The notes: generated from the letters alone by a model not told the origin. DNA of 64,000 nt from Dyella sp. 2HG41-7 (GCF_021390675.1 NZ_JAJEJV010000004.1:2728001-2792000), one strand, 5' to 3'; numbered from the stretch's first letter, positions 19,216 to 30,636 are shown. Program-made: numbers and translations.

Positions 19216-20694
19216 TTATAGACAGGCCACGAGCTTGCGCGTGCCCTCGCGAATCTCGTGAACGTTCGCGCCGGAGTAGCCCAGAATCACCCCGCCCCGC
19301 TTCGGTGGCTCCGCGTAGCAGAGGGATAGCGGCCGCGCGGAAACGCCTTTCTTCGCGACCTTGATCGACAGCGCTACGTCGTCCACGCCCGGCGGCAGCA
19401 GCGCGGCGAGCTGCATGCCAGCGTGCGTGCCGACCACTTCGAGACGGTTGTCCGCGTATTGATCGATCGCTTCCAGCAACGCCGTACGTCGTTCGAGATA
19501 AAGCATGCGCATGCGGCGGATATGGCGCGCGAATTGACCTTCGCGAATAAAGTCGGCGAGCGCGGCCTGATACAGCGTGGACGAGAACGTATCGAATGCA
19601 TCGCGGACCGCGGCGAATGCGGGAACGAGGTCTTTCGGAACGACGATATATCCCACGCGCAAGGCGGGAAACATCACTTTGCTGAACGTGCCAACGTAGA
19701 TCACGCGATCGTCGGTATCCATGCCTTGCAGCGATGCCAGGGGACGACCGCCGAAACGATATTCGCTGTCGTAGTCGTCTTCGATGATCCACGCGCCGGT
19801 ACGCGCCGCCCAGTTCAACAGTTGCAAGCGCCGTGCGGCGCTCATGGTCATGCCCAGCGGAAATTGATGCGAGGGCGAAATATAGACAGCGCGCGCGTGA
19901 CTGTTTCGACGGATGCCTTCGTCGACATTCAAACCTTCTTCGTCGACGGGAACGGGAACGATATCCGCGCCGACCGTGCGAAAAGCCTGCCGCACGCCGG
20001 GATAGCCCGGGTCTTCCATCCATACCGGATCGTTCGGCTCGACCAATGCATGCGCGCAAATTTGCAAACCTTGCTGCGAACCGGTGGTGATCAGAATCTG
20101 CGACGCATCGCAGCGCACGGTGCGCACGGTGCCGAGATATTCGGCGATGGCTTCGCGCAACGGGAGATGTCCCATCGGATCGCCGTACACCATTTGTTCG
20201 ATCGGCGGCCTGCGTGCGTGCCGGTTGATAAATTTGGACCATGACGTGATCGGAAAATGATCGATCGCCGGCAATCCCACGCGAAACGCGCCCTGGTTGT
20301 TAGCCCATGTTTGCGGCGGCGTGCGCAAGCCGTCGACGCGTTGCGCCACTTTTCGTGGCGCGCTTTGCGAAGCATGTTTGGGCGACGCGTATTCCGCTGC
20401 GTTCGCCGGTTTAAGCACTTCGTCGGGAATCGCCCGCGCCACACACGTACCGGCGCCGATGAAGGTTTCCAAATAGCCTTCGGCAAACAATTGCTCGTAA
20501 GCGCTCAGCACCGGAATGCGCGAGATATCGAGCTCTTTCGCCAAACTGCGTGTTGAAGGCACGCGCTGACCGGGACGCAATCGCCCGTCGATGATGGCGC
20601 GACGAAACCACTCGGATAACTGGTCGTACATCGGCACATCGCTGCCGGTATCGAGCGCGACGGAGGGTAGAAAGCCCGCGGGTAATCGCTTCAT
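19216..20694 (-). CDS. MocR/PdxR-type regulator (GntR winged helix fused to aminotransferase domain)
   Basis: A 492-residue protein. Residues about 15-85 form a GntR winged helix (MYDQLSEWFRRAIIDGRLRPGQ, then STRSLAKELDISR), and the rest is an aminotransferase class I fold with IITTGSQQGLQI, EDDYDSEYR and YVGTFSKVMFPALRVGY, the last with the PLP lysine. Such proteins sense PLP or amino compounds. The ATG at 20694 is chosen because GGGG lies 6 bases before it and because it leaves the direct repeats upstream; TTG 20730 or ATG 20715 are alternatives. Target genes are unknown. Confidence 0.88.
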   Translation of the reverse strand: MKRLPAGFLPSVALDTGSDVPMYDQLSEWFRRAIIDGRLRPGQRVPSTRSLAKELDISRIPVLSAYEQLFAEGYLETFIGAGTCVARAIPDEVLKPANAAEYASPKHASQSAPRKVAQRVDGLRTPPQTWANNQGAFRVGLPAIDHFPITSWSKFINRHARRPPIEQMVYGDPMGHLPLREAIAEYLGTVRTVRCDASQILITTGSQQGLQICAHALVEPNDPVWMEDPGYPGVRQAFRTVGADIVPVPVDEEGLNVDEGIRRNSHARAVYISPSHQFPLGMTMSAARRLQLLNWAARTGAWIIEDDYDSEYRFGGRPLASLQGMDTDDRVIYVGTFSKVMFPALRVGYIVVPKDLVPAFAAVRDAFDTFSSTLYQAALADFIREGQFARHIRRMRMLYLERRTALLEAIDQYADNRLEVVGTHAGMQLAALLPPGVDDVALSIKVAKKGVSARPLSLCYAEPPKRGGVILGYSGANVHEIREGTRKLVACL

Positions 20695-20703
20695 GCCATG
20701 CCC

Positions 20704-20736
20704 CAAAGTGGTCATATCTAAGTGTGACAAAGTGGT
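20704..20736. promoter_or_regulatory. Two direct repeats CAAAGTGGT, possible MocR operator
   Basis: CAAAGTGGT occurs at 20704-20712 and again at 20728-20736, so the repeats are 24 bases apart, about two helical turns. MocR-type regulators often bind such direct repeats next to their own genes. The sites lie between the regulator start and the rightward transcript, so both could be controlled. Confidence 0.45.
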
Positions 20737-20804
20737 TATTTCTGCAAACCACTCGCGGGCTTAATTTACGCCCCACGCGGCCAAACCGCCAGGAGGCAAC
20801 GTTT

Positions 20805-20960
20805 ATGACATCGCTCTGGCCAAACTCGCTTCGCGGCAACCCTCTGCACATGGGAACAACGCCCAACCATGCTCCTGCGCAATTTTCGGGAAGCGCAAAT
20901 CCTGCGCATCGCCGACGCTTGCGACATGTTGTGGCTCATCGGATACGGACGGATTCATGA
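20805..20960 (+). CDS. Candidate 51-residue leader ORF coupled to the barrel-protein gene
   Basis: A short frame with a perfect ribosome site (AGGAGG, 8 bases before ATG). Its stop overlaps the start of the outer-membrane protein gene (ATGA at 20957-20960), the usual sign of translational coupling. The product is basic, Pro/Asn/His-rich and has no signal peptide or known motif. It may be a translated leader with no function of its own; the downstream gene lacks a good ribosome site. Confidence 0.4.
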   Translation: MTSLWPNSLRGNPLHMGTTPNHAPAQFSGSANPAHRRRLRHVVAHRIRTDS

Positions 20961-21949
20961 ATGCGAGGCGGCGCGCCGGTCTCTTCTCCCTATTGTGCGT
21001 ATTTGGCTGCCTGACTCAGCCACTCCCCGTATACGCGCAATCAGAGCCGGCGCTGCCGCCCGCTCCTTCCACGCAACAGCCGATGAGCGATGCGTGGTGG
21101 ACCGGCCCGATGCTCGCCAATTCCGCCGAAACGTTGCCGCCCGGACATTTTCTGTTCGAACCCTACCTCTACGATATCCGCAGCCCGCACAACGACAGCT
21201 TCGGCTCGCGCACGTACATTCTTTACGGACTCGTCAATCGACTGTCCGTGGGTGTGATCCCCGTTTTCGGTTACAACAAAGTCAGCAACGGCCCGAACAG
21301 TTCCGGCGTCGGCGTCGGCGATATCACCGTGCAAGCGCAATATCGGCTTACCGAGTTTCAGCCAGGCAGCTGGATGCCGACCACGGCGATTCAATTGCAA
21401 GAAACGCTGCCCACGGGCAAATACGATCAACTTGGTAACCGACCCAGCGATGGCTTGGGCAGCGGCGCATACAGCACGACGGTCGCCGTCAACTCGCAGA
21501 TGTATTTCTGGTTGCCGAACGGCCGCATTCTTCGCACACGCTTCGACGTGTCCGAATCCTTTTCGCAACATGCGCATGTCAAAGGCGTAAGCGTGTACGG
21601 CACGGACAACGCATTCCGCGGTAATGTCCAGCCTGGCAACGAATTCGAAGCCGATCTCGCCTTCGAATACAGCCTTACCGAGCGATGGGTGCTGGCAACC
21701 GACCTCGTCTATAACCACAACGGCAATACGCGCGTCACAGGCCTGGATTTTGTCGATCCGATCAATCTGCCGTTTCCGCAAAACATTCACGTGAATTCCG
21801 GCACCAGCTCGTCGTTCGGCGTTGCGCCGGCGATCGAATACAGCTGGACCCCGGCTATCGGCGTATTGCTTGGCACGCGTATTATCTTTGGTGGGCACAA
21901 CGCTGTCGGCACCGTAACGCCCGCCATCGCCATCAACTACGTGTATTGA
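20957..21949 (+). CDS. Outer-membrane beta-barrel protein, MetA-pathway-like transporter family
   Basis: A 330-residue protein with a Sec signal (MNARRRAGLFSLLCVFGCL..., cleavage after VYAQ) and a mature part of alternating beta-strand residues that ends in aromatic Tyr (AIAINYVY). The TLPPGHFLFEPYLYD opening of the mature domain and the general layout resemble the phenol-degradation MetA (PF13557-like) transporter family. It is a paralogue of the partial protein at 1-151. Substrate unknown. Confidence 0.75.
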   Translation: MNARRRAGLFSLLCVFGCLTQPLPVYAQSEPALPPAPSTQQPMSDAWWTGPMLANSAETLPPGHFLFEPYLYDIRSPHNDSFGSRTYILYGLVNRLSVGVIPVFGYNKVSNGPNSSGVGVGDITVQAQYRLTEFQPGSWMPTTAIQLQETLPTGKYDQLGNRPSDGLGSGAYSTTVAVNSQMYFWLPNGRILRTRFDVSESFSQHAHVKGVSVYGTDNAFRGNVQPGNEFEADLAFEYSLTERWVLATDLVYNHNGNTRVTGLDFVDPINLPFPQNIHVNSGTSSSFGVAPAIEYSWTPAIGVLLGTRIIFGGHNAVGTVTPAIAINYVY

Positions 21950-21987
21950 GGTAGATGGTCACCGTTTCCCCCATGGGAGAACCATCG

Positions 21988-22752
21988 ATGAAGACCCAAG
22001 CTTTGCTCCTCGCCGCTTTGACATGCACGATGCTCGCCGCGTCGCCGGTGAACGTCGCCGCGCAAGACGTGCCTGCCTATATCACTGCTGCGGTCGCGGA
22101 TTCCGCGCGTCCCGCCGATGAAAAAGCGCAAGACGCCAATCGCAAGCCCGCCGAAGTCATGGCGTTTTCCGGCATCAAACCCGGCGACAAAGTGGTGGAC
22201 CTTATGCCGGGCTCGGGCTACTACACGCGCATCTTCAGCAAGATCGTCGGTCCCAAAGGCGTGGTGTATGCGCTGCAACCCACGGAGATGGACAAAGTCG
22301 TACCGCAACGTTTGAAAGCCGTGCGCAGTTTTGCCGGCACTAAGGACTACGCCAATGTCGTGATTCTGGTTCAGCCCATCGCTTCCATGCAGTTGCCCAA
22401 AGACGTAGACATAATCTGGACGTCGCAGAACTATCACGACTTGCACAACCCCATGATGGGATCGCCAGATATGGCGAAGGTCAACAAGGCGATCTACAAC
22501 GCGATCAAGCCTGGCGGCCTTTATGTCGTTCTCGACCACGCTGCCGCAGCAGGAACGGGTGCGTCGCAGACGAATACGTTGCATCGAATCGATCCGGCAA
22601 CGGTAAAGACCGAAGTCACCGCGGCAGGCTTTGAATTCGCAGGCGAAAGCGATGTGCTGCGCAATGCGTCGGACGATCACAAGCTTGCGATCTTCGACAA
22701 GGCCATCAAAGGCAAGACGGACAAGTTTATTTACAAGTTCCGCAAGCCTTAA
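21988..22752 (+). CDS. Exported class I SAM-dependent methyltransferase-like protein
   Basis: A 254-residue protein with a clear Sec signal peptide (MKTQALLLAALTCTMLAAS..., cleavage after VAAQ) followed by a class I methyltransferase fold: motif I VVDLMPGSGYYTRIF, motif IV region VDIIWTSQNYHDLHN and a later LVYVVLDHAA-like strand (YVVLDHAAAAG). An exported SAM-dependent enzyme is odd because SAM is cytoplasmic. ATG 21988 is preferred, with GGGAGA 7 bases upstream. It follows the barrel gene by 38 bases. Confidence 0.8.
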   Translation: MKTQALLLAALTCTMLAASPVNVAAQDVPAYITAAVADSARPADEKAQDANRKPAEVMAFSGIKPGDKVVDLMPGSGYYTRIFSKIVGPKGVVYALQPTEMDKVVPQRLKAVRSFAGTKDYANVVILVQPIASMQLPKDVDIIWTSQNYHDLHNPMMGSPDMAKVNKAIYNAIKPGGLYVVLDHAAAAGTGASQTNTLHRIDPATVKTEVTAAGFEFAGESDVLRNASDDHKLAIFDKAIKGKTDKFIYKFRKP

Positions 22753-23558
22753 GGCGCCAGGGCCAACGCCGTCAGTCGATCGAGTTCGACATCGTCGAAG
22801 CCTGCGCGCAAGCGCGCAGGCCGATTGAAGGGGCCGCGCAAATTGCGCCCCATGTAATCGCGCACGAAATCCAGAAACGTTTCGCGCGGGTCCAGGCCAT
22901 CGCGCTCGCAGCACCACTGAAACCAGCGCGTGCCGGCGGCGACATGCGCGACTTCTTCGCGCAGGATCACTTCCAGTATCGCTATCGTGCTTTCATCGCC
23001 GACGCCGCGCAGGCGCTCGATCATGCCGGGCGTGACGTCGAGGCCGCGCGCTTCCAAGACACGCGGCACCAAGGCCATGCGGGCGGTATCGTGGTGCGCG
23101 GTTTTCTCGGCCATTTCCCACAAACCGTTGTGCGCGTCGAAGTCGCCGTAGGCATAACCCAATTGCGTGAGCCGCTCTGACAACAGCGCGAAATGACGCG
23201 CTTCGTCGTGCGCGCAACTCGCCCAATCGCGGTAATAGTCGTCGGGCATGCCGCGAAAGCGATACACCGCATCCCACGCCAGATTGATGGCGTTGAATTC
23301 GATATGCGCCACCGCGTGCACAAGCGCGGCGCGCCCTTCGGGCGTGCCTAAACCGCGATGTGGAACCTGACGTTGCGGAACCAGCGCCGGACGCAATGGT
23401 CGTCCGGGCGCAGTAATGGGTTCAGGCGGCGGCGATGCCGCATCGGCGCGCAACGCGCCGGATATCAACGCTTGCCACGCCGCCTGCGTAAGGCGAAGTT
23501 TTTCCGCCGGATCGGTTGCGTCGAGACACTGCTTGGCGGCGGCGTGGAGATCGGACAT
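22749..23558 (-). CDS. DUF455 ferritin-like-fold protein
   Basis: A 269-residue protein with paired Glu/His motifs of a ferritin-like four-helix bundle: AVAHIEFNAINLAWDA, SCAHDEARHFALL and ILREEVAHVAAG. These fit DUF455, an uncharacterised family possibly binding a di-metal centre and related to tRNA-hydroxylating MiaE-like enzymes. It overlaps the convergent methyltransferase stop by 4 bases. Confidence 0.8.
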   Translation of the reverse strand: MSDLHAAAKQCLDATDPAEKLRLTQAAWQALISGALRADAASPPPEPITAPGRPLRPALVPQRQVPHRGLGTPEGRAALVHAVAHIEFNAINLAWDAVYRFRGMPDDYYRDWASCAHDEARHFALLSERLTQLGYAYGDFDAHNGLWEMAEKTAHHDTARMALVPRVLEARGLDVTPGMIERLRGVGDESTIAILEVILREEVAHVAAGTRWFQWCCERDGLDPRETFLDFVRDYMGRNLRGPFNRPARLRAGFDDVELDRLTALALAP

Positions 23559-23601
23559 GTGTGTTCGATCCTTCCCCCTTTCGAGAGAAGGATCGCTGCC
23601 G

Positions 23602-25077
<1,476 letters not shown>

Positions 25078-25084
25078 GGTGTTG

Positions 25085-25687
25085 CTACCCGTTAGTGTGA
25101 TGCGTTGTATCGGCCGCGCTCGAAGCTGCAGCCGGAGAAGTGGAGCTGTGCGCAGGCGTATGACCTGGCAGCACAGTGGGCAGATGCGCGGAGAGATTCT
25201 CCGGACGCAAATGCTCGCGGACGCTCGGCGGCATGTCGTGTTCCAACCACGTCGCCATGTTTTGGAACTGCGGCAGCAAAGTCGATTGTTGCCACATCGG
25301 CTCGTGCGCCAACGCCGTCAAATTGCCTAGAAACACCGCCAGCGTTACGAGCAGCACGCCGCGCGCGAAACCGAAAATCATCCCAAGCAGGCGATCCGTG
25401 CCGCCCAGTCCCGTGCTGTCCACCAACGTCCCCAGCGCAAATCGCGCCAGGGCGCCGACGATCAGCACGGCGATAAAACATAGGCCGTAGCCCACCAAAA
25501 TCCGCAATACCGGCATCTCGATGGAATGTTCGAAATGCGCCGACACCGCCGGACCGTACGTCCACGCCACCCAAAAGGCGGCGATCCAGGTGACCAGGGC
25601 CAGCACCTCCGATATGAGGCCGCGCCACAAACCTACAAGGACCGAAAGTGCCAGCACCGCGATGATGATGAGGTCGATCACGTTCAT
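25085..25687 (-). CDS. cvpA: CvpA-family inner-membrane protein
   Basis: A 200-residue membrane protein with about four hydrophobic helices (residues 5-25, 30-50, 60-85, 100-125) and a Pro/Ser/Ala-rich C-terminal tail. It matches colicin V production protein, whose place just before purF is highly conserved and which affects envelope homeostasis. Molecular role unsettled. Confidence 0.92.
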   Translation of the reverse strand: MNVIDLIIIAVLALSVLVGLWRGLISEVLALVTWIAAFWVAWTYGPAVSAHFEHSIEMPVLRILVGYGLCFIAVLIVGALARFALGTLVDSTGLGGTDRLLGMIFGFARGVLLVTLAVFLGNLTALAHEPMWQQSTLLPQFQNMATWLEHDMPPSVREHLRPENLSAHLPTVLPGHTPAHSSTSPAAASSAADTTHHTNG

Positions 25688-25715
25688 GGCGGCGTGTCCG
25701 GCCCGTTAACGTTGT

Positions 25716-26675
25716 TCATTTGGCGCTGACGACATTGCCGTCCAGGCCCAGCTTGGCCTTGATCTGATCGCGCAGCGACACCGCATCGCTGCGCTGGGTC
25801 TGCGGGCCGGCGCGAACGCGCCACAACTGCTTGCCCCCGGCATTGACCGTGTCAACGAAACCGTCGAAGCCGTTGGCGCGCAGCTTGTCGCGCAAAGCCA
25901 CGGCATCGGATTGGCTACCCATCGCCGCCACCTGCACGGCCCAACCGCCAGCACGGACCGGAGCGCCTGCCGCCGGGGCCGGCGCATCGCCCTGCGGCGT
26001 GTTGGCGCCGCTTTCCAGACGGGCTGGAATGCCAGGCACGGTCTGAGCAATCTTTAACCGCGCGGTCTCGGCCTGTGCGCGCGTTTCGAACGGTCCCGCG
26101 CTGACCAATGTCAGCGTTTTGCCGGCGCGTTGAATCGGCTCGCTGCTTACCGGATAGCCCAGCGCGCGCACCTTCTGCATCAGACGGTTGGCTCCCGGGG
26201 CCGCATAGGCGCTGAGATTGACCGAATAGATACCCTGCGCGGCCGTGGCCGGCGGCGTGCTTGGAACCACCGGCGCTGCGGGTTGCTGCGTCGGCGGTGC
26301 GATGGCGGGACGACTCGTGGTCGCCACGGACCTGGGCGGCGTGGCCGGAATCGCCGGCTGCTCTGGCGTCGGAATGACCGGCGCCGCAGAACTGTTGCCT
26401 GCCGGCTGCGTCGCGCTACTAGTCAGGTTTACCGGCGTCATACCCTGCGCGCTGGGCGCCGAGGTGGTCGCAGGCGCCACACTGGATGCCGGGGCTGCGC
26501 CTTGGCCGGAAAGACTGACCGTCTTGGTTTGCAAATCGCGATCGGGCGCCGGGGGAATAGCCAGACTTACCGATTGATCGGTCGAGGTAGACGGCACCTT
26601 GCTTGAGAAGAACATCGGCACGAACAGGATGGCCAGCGCAACGAGTACGGCGGCTCCCAATAGGCGTGTGTTCAA
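25716..26675 (-). CDS. SPOR-domain protein (DedD-like)
   Basis: A 319-residue single-pass protein: N-terminal membrane anchor (LLGAAVLVALAILFVPMFF), a long Pro/Ala/Ser/Thr linker, and two SPOR-like modules (about 150-220 and 240-318; WAVQVAAMGSQSDAVALRDKLRANGFDGFV and VRAGPQTQRSDAVSLRDQI). SPOR domains bind denuded septal peptidoglycan, so a role in division is likely. The duplication of the repeat is visible in the sequence. Confidence 0.85.
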   Translation of the reverse strand: MNTRLLGAAVLVALAILFVPMFFSSKVPSTSTDQSVSLAIPPAPDRDLQTKTVSLSGQGAAPASSVAPATTSAPSAQGMTPVNLTSSATQPAGNSSAAPVIPTPEQPAIPATPPRSVATTSRPAIAPPTQQPAAPVVPSTPPATAAQGIYSVNLSAYAAPGANRLMQKVRALGYPVSSEPIQRAGKTLTLVSAGPFETRAQAETARLKIAQTVPGIPARLESGANTPQGDAPAPAAGAPVRAGGWAVQVAAMGSQSDAVALRDKLRANGFDGFVDTVNAGGKQLWRVRAGPQTQRSDAVSLRDQIKAKLGLDGNVVSAK

Positions 26676-26760
26676 GATGGACTCCAGACAAACAGCTTAT
26701 GCGTGACCCGGCGGATTATACCCGCCCCTGGCGCAGGGATGTTCTGTTCCATCGTCGGCT

Positions 26761-28032
26761 TTAACGGCCTGCTTCGGTCAAGACGGCCGCCGCCACGAAA
26801 AACGAACCGAACGCAAGAATCCTCTCTCCGCGCCGTGCCGTGGTGCGCGCGGCGACCAGCGCCTGATGCACCGAATCGTGCGTGTCGTAGCTGGCGCGCG
26901 GCAAAACCTGGTGCAACACGCCGGCCAGCACCGAAGCCGGAAGCCCGCGCGGCGTATCGCCATCCAGACTCGCCAAGTGCCACTGCGCGATGCGTGTCCC
27001 CAACGCCGTCATCACGCCGCCGACATCCTTATCCGACAGCGCGCCATAGACCGCATGAACGCGACCACCAGGCTGCGCATCGAGCCATTCCGCCAGTGCT
27101 CGCGCGGCCTGCGGGTTATGGCCGACATCGACGATCAGCAACGGATCGCCACCCAGCGACTGCAGGCGCGCCGGCGCCCGCGGAAACTGCATGCCCAGCG
27201 CGGCGATGCGCTGCAATTCCACTGCATTGACCGCGTGCAACGCATGCAAGACGGCAATCGCCGCGGATGCATTCGCATATTGCACCGGCGCCGCCAACTC
27301 CGGCGCGGGCAGATCAAGCACGGTCCCGTCGCGATGATGCCAACGCCAGCGGCGCGCCTCGCGCTCGACGTAAAAATCGCGCCCTGCGCGCTCGATATGC
27401 GCGCCCTGCGCTGTCAGCGCGTCCAACAATCCTTTTGGCGGATCGGTTTCGCCCACGATGGTCGGTCGATCGCGACGCGCGATGCCCGCTTTTTCGCGAC
27501 CAATGCTGTCGCGATCCGGTCCCAGCCATTCCACATGATCCAGGTCGACGCTGGTGATGATCGTCGCATTCGCATCGATGATGTTGACGGCATCGAGGCG
27601 ACCACCCAGGCCCACCTCCAACACCGCCACATCCAAACCGGCGCGTGCGAACAAATCGAATGCCGCCAGCGTACCGAACTCGAAATACGTCAGCGAAATT
27701 TCAGCGCGCGCCAACTCGATGCGCTCGAAGCTGTCGACCAGGGTCGCATCGTCGGCGTCGATGCCTGCGATGCGAATGCGTTCGTTGTAGCGAATAAGAT
27801 GCGGCGAGGTGTAGCAACCCACGCGCTGCCCCGCCGCCGCCAACATGGATTCGAGGAACGCGACGGTCGATCCTTTGCCGTTGGTGCCGCCGACGGTGAT
27901 CACCCGTTTGGCGATGGCCGGTGCGCCCATGCGTTGCCACACGGCGCGCACTCGGTCCAACCCCAAATCCACGCCAACGGCATGGACGCGTTGCTGATAA
28001 TCCAACCATTCGTCGAGGGTGCGAGGCTTCAC
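26761..28032 (-). CDS. folC: Bifunctional tetrahydrofolate synthase / dihydrofolate synthase
   Basis: A 423-residue Mur-ligase-fold enzyme that adds glutamate to dihydropteroate and to folates. The P-loop is VGGTNGKGSTVAF; LEVGLGGRLDAVN and the VDLDHVEWLG loop follow. I choose GTG 28032 because GGAG lies 7 bases upstream; an ATG 39 bases further out adds residues not seen in the family. First gene of the folC-SPOR-cvpA-purF row. Confidence 0.93.
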   Translation of the reverse strand: MKPRTLDEWLDYQQRVHAVGVDLGLDRVRAVWQRMGAPAIAKRVITVGGTNGKGSTVAFLESMLAAAGQRVGCYTSPHLIRYNERIRIAGIDADDATLVDSFERIELARAEISLTYFEFGTLAAFDLFARAGLDVAVLEVGLGGRLDAVNIIDANATIITSVDLDHVEWLGPDRDSIGREKAGIARRDRPTIVGETDPPKGLLDALTAQGAHIERAGRDFYVEREARRWRWHHRDGTVLDLPAPELAAPVQYANASAAIAVLHALHAVNAVELQRIAALGMQFPRAPARLQSLGGDPLLIVDVGHNPQAARALAEWLDAQPGGRVHAVYGALSDKDVGGVMTALGTRIAQWHLASLDGDTPRGLPASVLAGVLHQVLPRASYDTHDSVHQALVAARTTARRGERILAFGSFFVAAAVLTEAGR

Positions 28033-28107
28033 GCGTAACTCCGTCTCTGAGCTCGCGCAACATAAACGCACTAGCGCAATCGCACAATCCTCTTTGCTTA
28101 AGTGCGA

Positions 28108-28269
28108 TTAAAAGAGATGCATTCCGCTCGCATGAATCGCCCAATACATGCCGAACGCCGTCCAGAACATACGCTTCAACATCTTGCCGGCCAGCCAAGC
28201 GGTCAGCAGACCTAGCAACCATGGCATGTATTTGTCCAACGAACCACGTGCGTTGTTTGCGACTTGCAT
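28108..28269 (-). CDS. Small membrane protein of 53 residues
   Basis: The ATG at 28269 is preceded by GGGAGGA, an excellent ribosome site. The product has a polar start, one or two hydrophobic segments (MPWLLGLLTAWLAG and MFWTAFGMYWAIHASG) and no known motif. It lies between the slipin gene and folC on the same strand. It is too small for the usual size cut-offs and easily missed. Confidence 0.6.
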   Translation of the reverse strand: MQVANNARGSLDKYMPWLLGLLTAWLAGKMLKRMFWTAFGMYWAIHASGMHLF

Positions 28270-28368
28270 GACGTATGTCCTCCCGCACCGCTGTGGTGCG
28301 AGAGAAATCATCCTCCTGCCATGTAATTCAAGGCAGATTCCGGCGTCATCCATCGCACCTGACAAGCG

Positions 28369-29118
28369 TCATGACCCCTTGTCGAGCAACGGTTTGAGCA
28401 AATCCAGCGGCAACGGAAAGACGATCGTGCTGGATTGCCCGCTGTTGGACATGCTCGCCAGCGTTTGCAGATAACGTAGCTGCAAGGCTTGCGGTTGTTG
28501 CGCCAGCATGGCCGCCGCGTCGCGCAGTTTTTCCGACGCTTGCAGCTCGCCGTCGGCATGAATCACTTTCGCGCGACGTTCGCGTTCGGCCTCGGCTTGC
28601 CGTGCAATGGCGCGCACCATGGTTTCGTTGAGATCCACATCCTTGATCTCGACATTGGTGATTTTGATGCCCCACGGATCGGTGGCTTCGTCGAGTATCT
28701 GTTGCAGGCTGTGATTGATGGAATCGCGTTGCGAGAGAATTTCGTCCAATTCGTGCTGACCAAGCACCGAACGCAAGCGCGTTTGCGACAGTTGGCTGGT
28801 GGCCTGGTAAAAATCCTGCACCTTCAATACCGATTTATCCGGCTCCATCACCCGGAAATACACCACTGCGTTGACGCGTACCGACACGTTGTCGTGCGAA
28901 ATCACATCCTGCGGCGGCACGTCCATCACCGTCACGCGCAAATCCACGCGAATCATCCGCTGCACCATGGGAATCAAAACGACCAACCCCGGTCCTTTGG
29001 TGCCTGTGTAACGCCCAAGCGTCAGCACCACGCCGCGCTGGTATTCCGGCAACACCTTGATCGACGACGACAGCAACGCGATCACGAAGATCACGATAAC
29101 GCCCGCAAAACCGATCAT
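28369..29118 (-). CDS. Slipin (stomatin/prohibitin SPFH-domain protein)
   Basis: A 249-residue protein: N-terminal membrane hairpin ([19 protein letters not shown]), then the SPFH/band 7 domain ([24 protein letters not shown] through [17 protein letters not shown]) and a coiled-coil-rich [18 protein letters not shown] end. Slipins pair with NfeD membrane proteases and organise membrane microdomains. It overlaps nfeD by 4 bases, the classical operon. Confidence 0.92.
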   Translation of the reverse strand: MIGFAGVIVIFVIALLSSSIKVLPEYQRGVVLTLGRYTGTKGPGLVVLIPMVQRMIRVDLRVTVMDVPPQDVISHDNVSVRVNAVVYFRVMEPDKSVLKVQDFYQATSQLSQTRLRSVLGQHELDEILSQRDSINHSLQQILDEATDPWGIKITNVEIKDVDLNETMVRAIARQAEAERERRAKVIHADGELQASEKLRDAAAMLAQQPQALQLRYLQTLASMSNSGQSSTIVFPLPLDLLKPLLDKGS

Positions 29119-30521
29119 GTAGTCTCTCCTTCGCCTGTACGCATGGCCGATACCTTCAACAGCAATCCTTGACGATCGACCACCTGAATACGCGCGCCGG
29201 CAGGCAGCGCCATGGCGCTTTGCACGCGCCAGCGTTCGCCGCCGATCCGCGCCCAACCTTCGCCGCCGGCCGCAACCGCCTGCAGCAGTTCGCCGGTGTC
29301 CTGCAGCATCTCATCGTCGCCGTTAAAGGCGCGCGCGCGTCGTGCGCGCATCACCAGTCGCAACAACATCGCCAAGATCACGATGCCGCAAAAACCGATG
29401 CCGGCGATCACGCCAAGGTTCACCGCATACCCCGGTACGCCGGTGCGAAAGAGCATGATCGAACCCAGCATAAAAGCGATCACGCCGCCGATGCCCAGCA
29501 CGCCTGCGGTCGGAATAAAAACCTCCGCCAGCAATAGCGCGACACCCAGCGCCATCAGCGCCAATCCCGCATAACTCACTGGCAACAATTGCAACGCGTA
29601 CAAACCAATCAGCAGACAAATACCGCCCGTGACGCCCGGGTAGAACGAACCCGGATGAAACGCTTCCAGGATCAAACCGTAAATGCCCGCCAGCAGCAGC
29701 ACGTACGCGATGGTCGGATTGGTAATGATGCCGAGAAAGCGCGCGCGTCCGTCCGGCGGGTAATCGCGAACGCGAAGTCCACGCAACGCGAGCGTGACCG
29801 TACCGCCGTCCACGTGCACGCTGCGACCGTCGGCTTGCGCGAGCAAAGCATCGGTGTCGACCGCAACAAAATCGACGACGTGCTGCTGCACCGCTTCGCT
29901 CGCCGTCAACGTCGCCGCGCCGCGCACGGCTTGTTCCGCCCAGACGGCATTGCGTCCGTGCATTTGCGCCAGTGACCGGATGGTGGCGATGGCGTCGTTG
30001 AGGATTTTGTTGGTTTCTGCATCGTCCGCACCGTGATCGACCGCTTTGTCGCTCGACTTGCTGGAAGCAGGCGCACCGCCGCCCAACGGAGACGGCATAG
30101 GTGTCGTACCACCCATCGTCACTGGTGTAGCCGCACCGACATGCGTAGCTGGCGCCATCGCGGCGACGGGACACGCGTAGAGAATGTACGTACCCGCCGA
30201 TGCCGCGCGTGCGCCGCTCGGTGCGACATAACCCAATACGGGAATCTTCGACGCAAGAATGCCGGCGATGATGTCGCGCATCGATTCCAACAATCCGCCC
30301 GGCGTATCCAACTGCAACACGATGGCTTTCGCGCCATCGTCGGTCGCGCGCTTTATCGCGTTGTCCACGTATTCGGCAGCGGCCGGGCCAATCGGGCCGG
30401 TAAGTTCGATGCGCGCTACAAAGGCTTCATTGACGGGCGCCTGCGCGGTTGAACGCGTCCATGCAAGCGTCAACGCTGCGCCTAAAACGGCACCCAGGAC
30501 GATCCATCCTTTCCGTGACAT
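29115..30521 (-). CDS. NfeD-family membrane serine protease
   Basis: A 468-residue long-form NfeD: signal/anchor, an N-terminal ClpP-like (1510-N-type) domain with the catalytic Ser in [13 protein letters not shown] and the Lys of ETNKILND, then four to five membrane helices (about 255-385) and a C-terminal OB-fold NfeD domain ([17 protein letters not shown]). Homologues cut the hydrophobic C-terminus of their slipin partner. A Ser/Gly-rich insert (about 135-160) between the Ser and Lys is unusual. Confidence 0.9.
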   Translation of the reverse strand: MSRKGWIVLGAVLGAALTLAWTRSTAQAPVNEAFVARIELTGPIGPAAAEYVDNAIKRATDDGAKAIVLQLDTPGGLLESMRDIIAGILASKIPVLGYVAPSGARAASAGTYILYACPVAAMAPATHVGAATPVTMGGTTPMPSPLGGGAPASSKSSDKAVDHGADDAETNKILNDAIATIRSLAQMHGRNAVWAEQAVRGAATLTASEAVQQHVVDFVAVDTDALLAQADGRSVHVDGGTVTLALRGLRVRDYPPDGRARFLGIITNPTIAYVLLLAGIYGLILEAFHPGSFYPGVTGGICLLIGLYALQLLPVSYAGLALMALGVALLLAEVFIPTAGVLGIGGVIAFMLGSIMLFRTGVPGYAVNLGVIAGIGFCGIVILAMLLRLVMRARRARAFNGDDEMLQDTGELLQAVAAGGEGWARIGGERWRVQSAMALPAGARIQVVDRQGLLLKVSAMRTGEGETT

Positions 30522-30597
30522 GACCTTGGCCTCCCGGCCGACATGCTCACCACGCAGCCGTTATGGACGGCGGCAACGGAATGAATATTACGCTGAT

Positions 30598-30623
30598 GCG
30601 CTGCGGCTCGCTTGCCGCAGCGC
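30598..30623. other. Hairpin downstream of the sugar dehydrogenase gene
   Basis: A perfect 10-bp stem (GCGCTGCGGC / GCCGCAGCGC) with a 6-base loop begins 14 bases past the dehydrogenase stop. There is no U-tract, so it may protect the mRNA 3' end or be a factor-dependent stop. Confidence 0.4.
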
Positions 30624-30636
30624 TTCCAAGGCGCGC

